Shown here: piece after piece, positions 57,301 through 57,331 of the stretch
How positions within the stretch are numbered: position 1 is the first letter of the stretch
Layout of the letters: each line of letters begins with the position of its first letter
From: Bradyrhizobium liaoningense
Lineage (GTDB): Bacteria; Pseudomonadota; Alphaproteobacteria; Rhizobiales; Xanthobacteraceae
Direction: 5' to 3'
Assembly: GCF_018130955.1 (NCBI RefSeq)
Contig: NZ_JAFCJM010000043.1
Span: forward strand, 1 to 57,331
DNA: 57,331 nt
Position numbers and translations under genes: made by a program
Notes under the pieces: generated by a model
Seen by the model: the letters and a program-made list of their open reading frames with translations, nothing else
Told to the model about the DNA's origin: nothing
Databases searched by the model: none

Positions 57301-57331
57301 ATGTCTTTTGGCGATATTCGGGTTGCTGAGC
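57301..57331 (+). CDS. possible 5' end of a gene cut by the window edge
   Basis: ATG 57301 follows GGGAGG by about six bases, and the frame MSFGDIRVAE runs to the end. Ten codons are too few to identify. An overlapping frame from ATG 57296 is also open. Low confidence. Confidence 0.25.
   Translation, partial: MSFGDIRVAE

Overview
The window looks like a chromosomal segment of a Bradyrhizobium-type alphaproteobacterium. The base composition is GC-rich, most codons end in G or C, and several products are rhizobial in style: CpdR, DUF1127, DUF3606, a ROSE-controlled Hsp20 and an ABC_sub_bind protein. Many intergenic gaps carry the dispersed hairpin repeats common in Bradyrhizobium and Rhodopseudomonas. 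No rRNA, CRISPR array, phage block or complete insertion sequence was seen. Most of the segment is ordinary core or semi-core chromosome made of short transcription units on both strands.

Layout. 0.1-7.2 kb is mostly minus strand: a zinc-ribbon protein, a response regulator, a decayed partial copy of a membrane-protein gene, an orphan ABC substrate-binding protein, the intact membrane-protein gene, a GNAT-like protein, and a PspA/YiaAB envelope-stress cluster. That cluster is divergent from a TetR regulator, across three matching palindromes. 8-20 kb holds dihydropyrimidinase, a GH3 glycosidase, a DUF4173 protein with a two-component system, a tandem DUF3606 protein with a lysine-rich tail, a secreted hydrolase-fold protein without catalytic residues, and an orphan branched-chain-type binding protein. 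20-29 kb has an AraC regulator, a chemoreceptor, a membrane cyclase with a CxxCH motif, a UbiA-type prenyltransferase paired with a methyltransferase, a mandelate-racemase-like enzyme and tRNA-Val(GAC).

29-36 kb has cpdR divergent from an N-formylglutamate amidohydrolase, a strong candidate trans-acting small RNA on the minus strand at about 31.0 kb, a histidinol-phosphatase-type phosphatase, a Bug-type binding protein, a LysR regulator, a TSUP transporter and a DUF808 protein. 36-46 kb has DUF1127, a LysE-type exporter, a second class III cyclase fused to TPRs, a membrane-anchored di-heme RoxA/MauG-like protein with an unusual N-terminal domain, an Hsp20 under a ROSE RNA thermometer, and two alpha/beta hydrolases. 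46-57 kb has gltB and gltD (glutamate synthase), an outer-membrane beta-barrel protein, kdsD, and a carboxymuconolactone-decarboxylase-like gene divergent from an HxlR-type regulator over two palindromes.

The items most worth a second look are the CCUCC-loop small RNA, the di-heme fusion protein, the heme-binding cyclase, the catalytically empty secreted hydrolase, the truncated duplication around the substrate-binding gene, and a roughly 160-bp MITE-like insertion that splits a hairpin repeat. Functions were assigned by recognising motifs and families by eye. No database search was possible.
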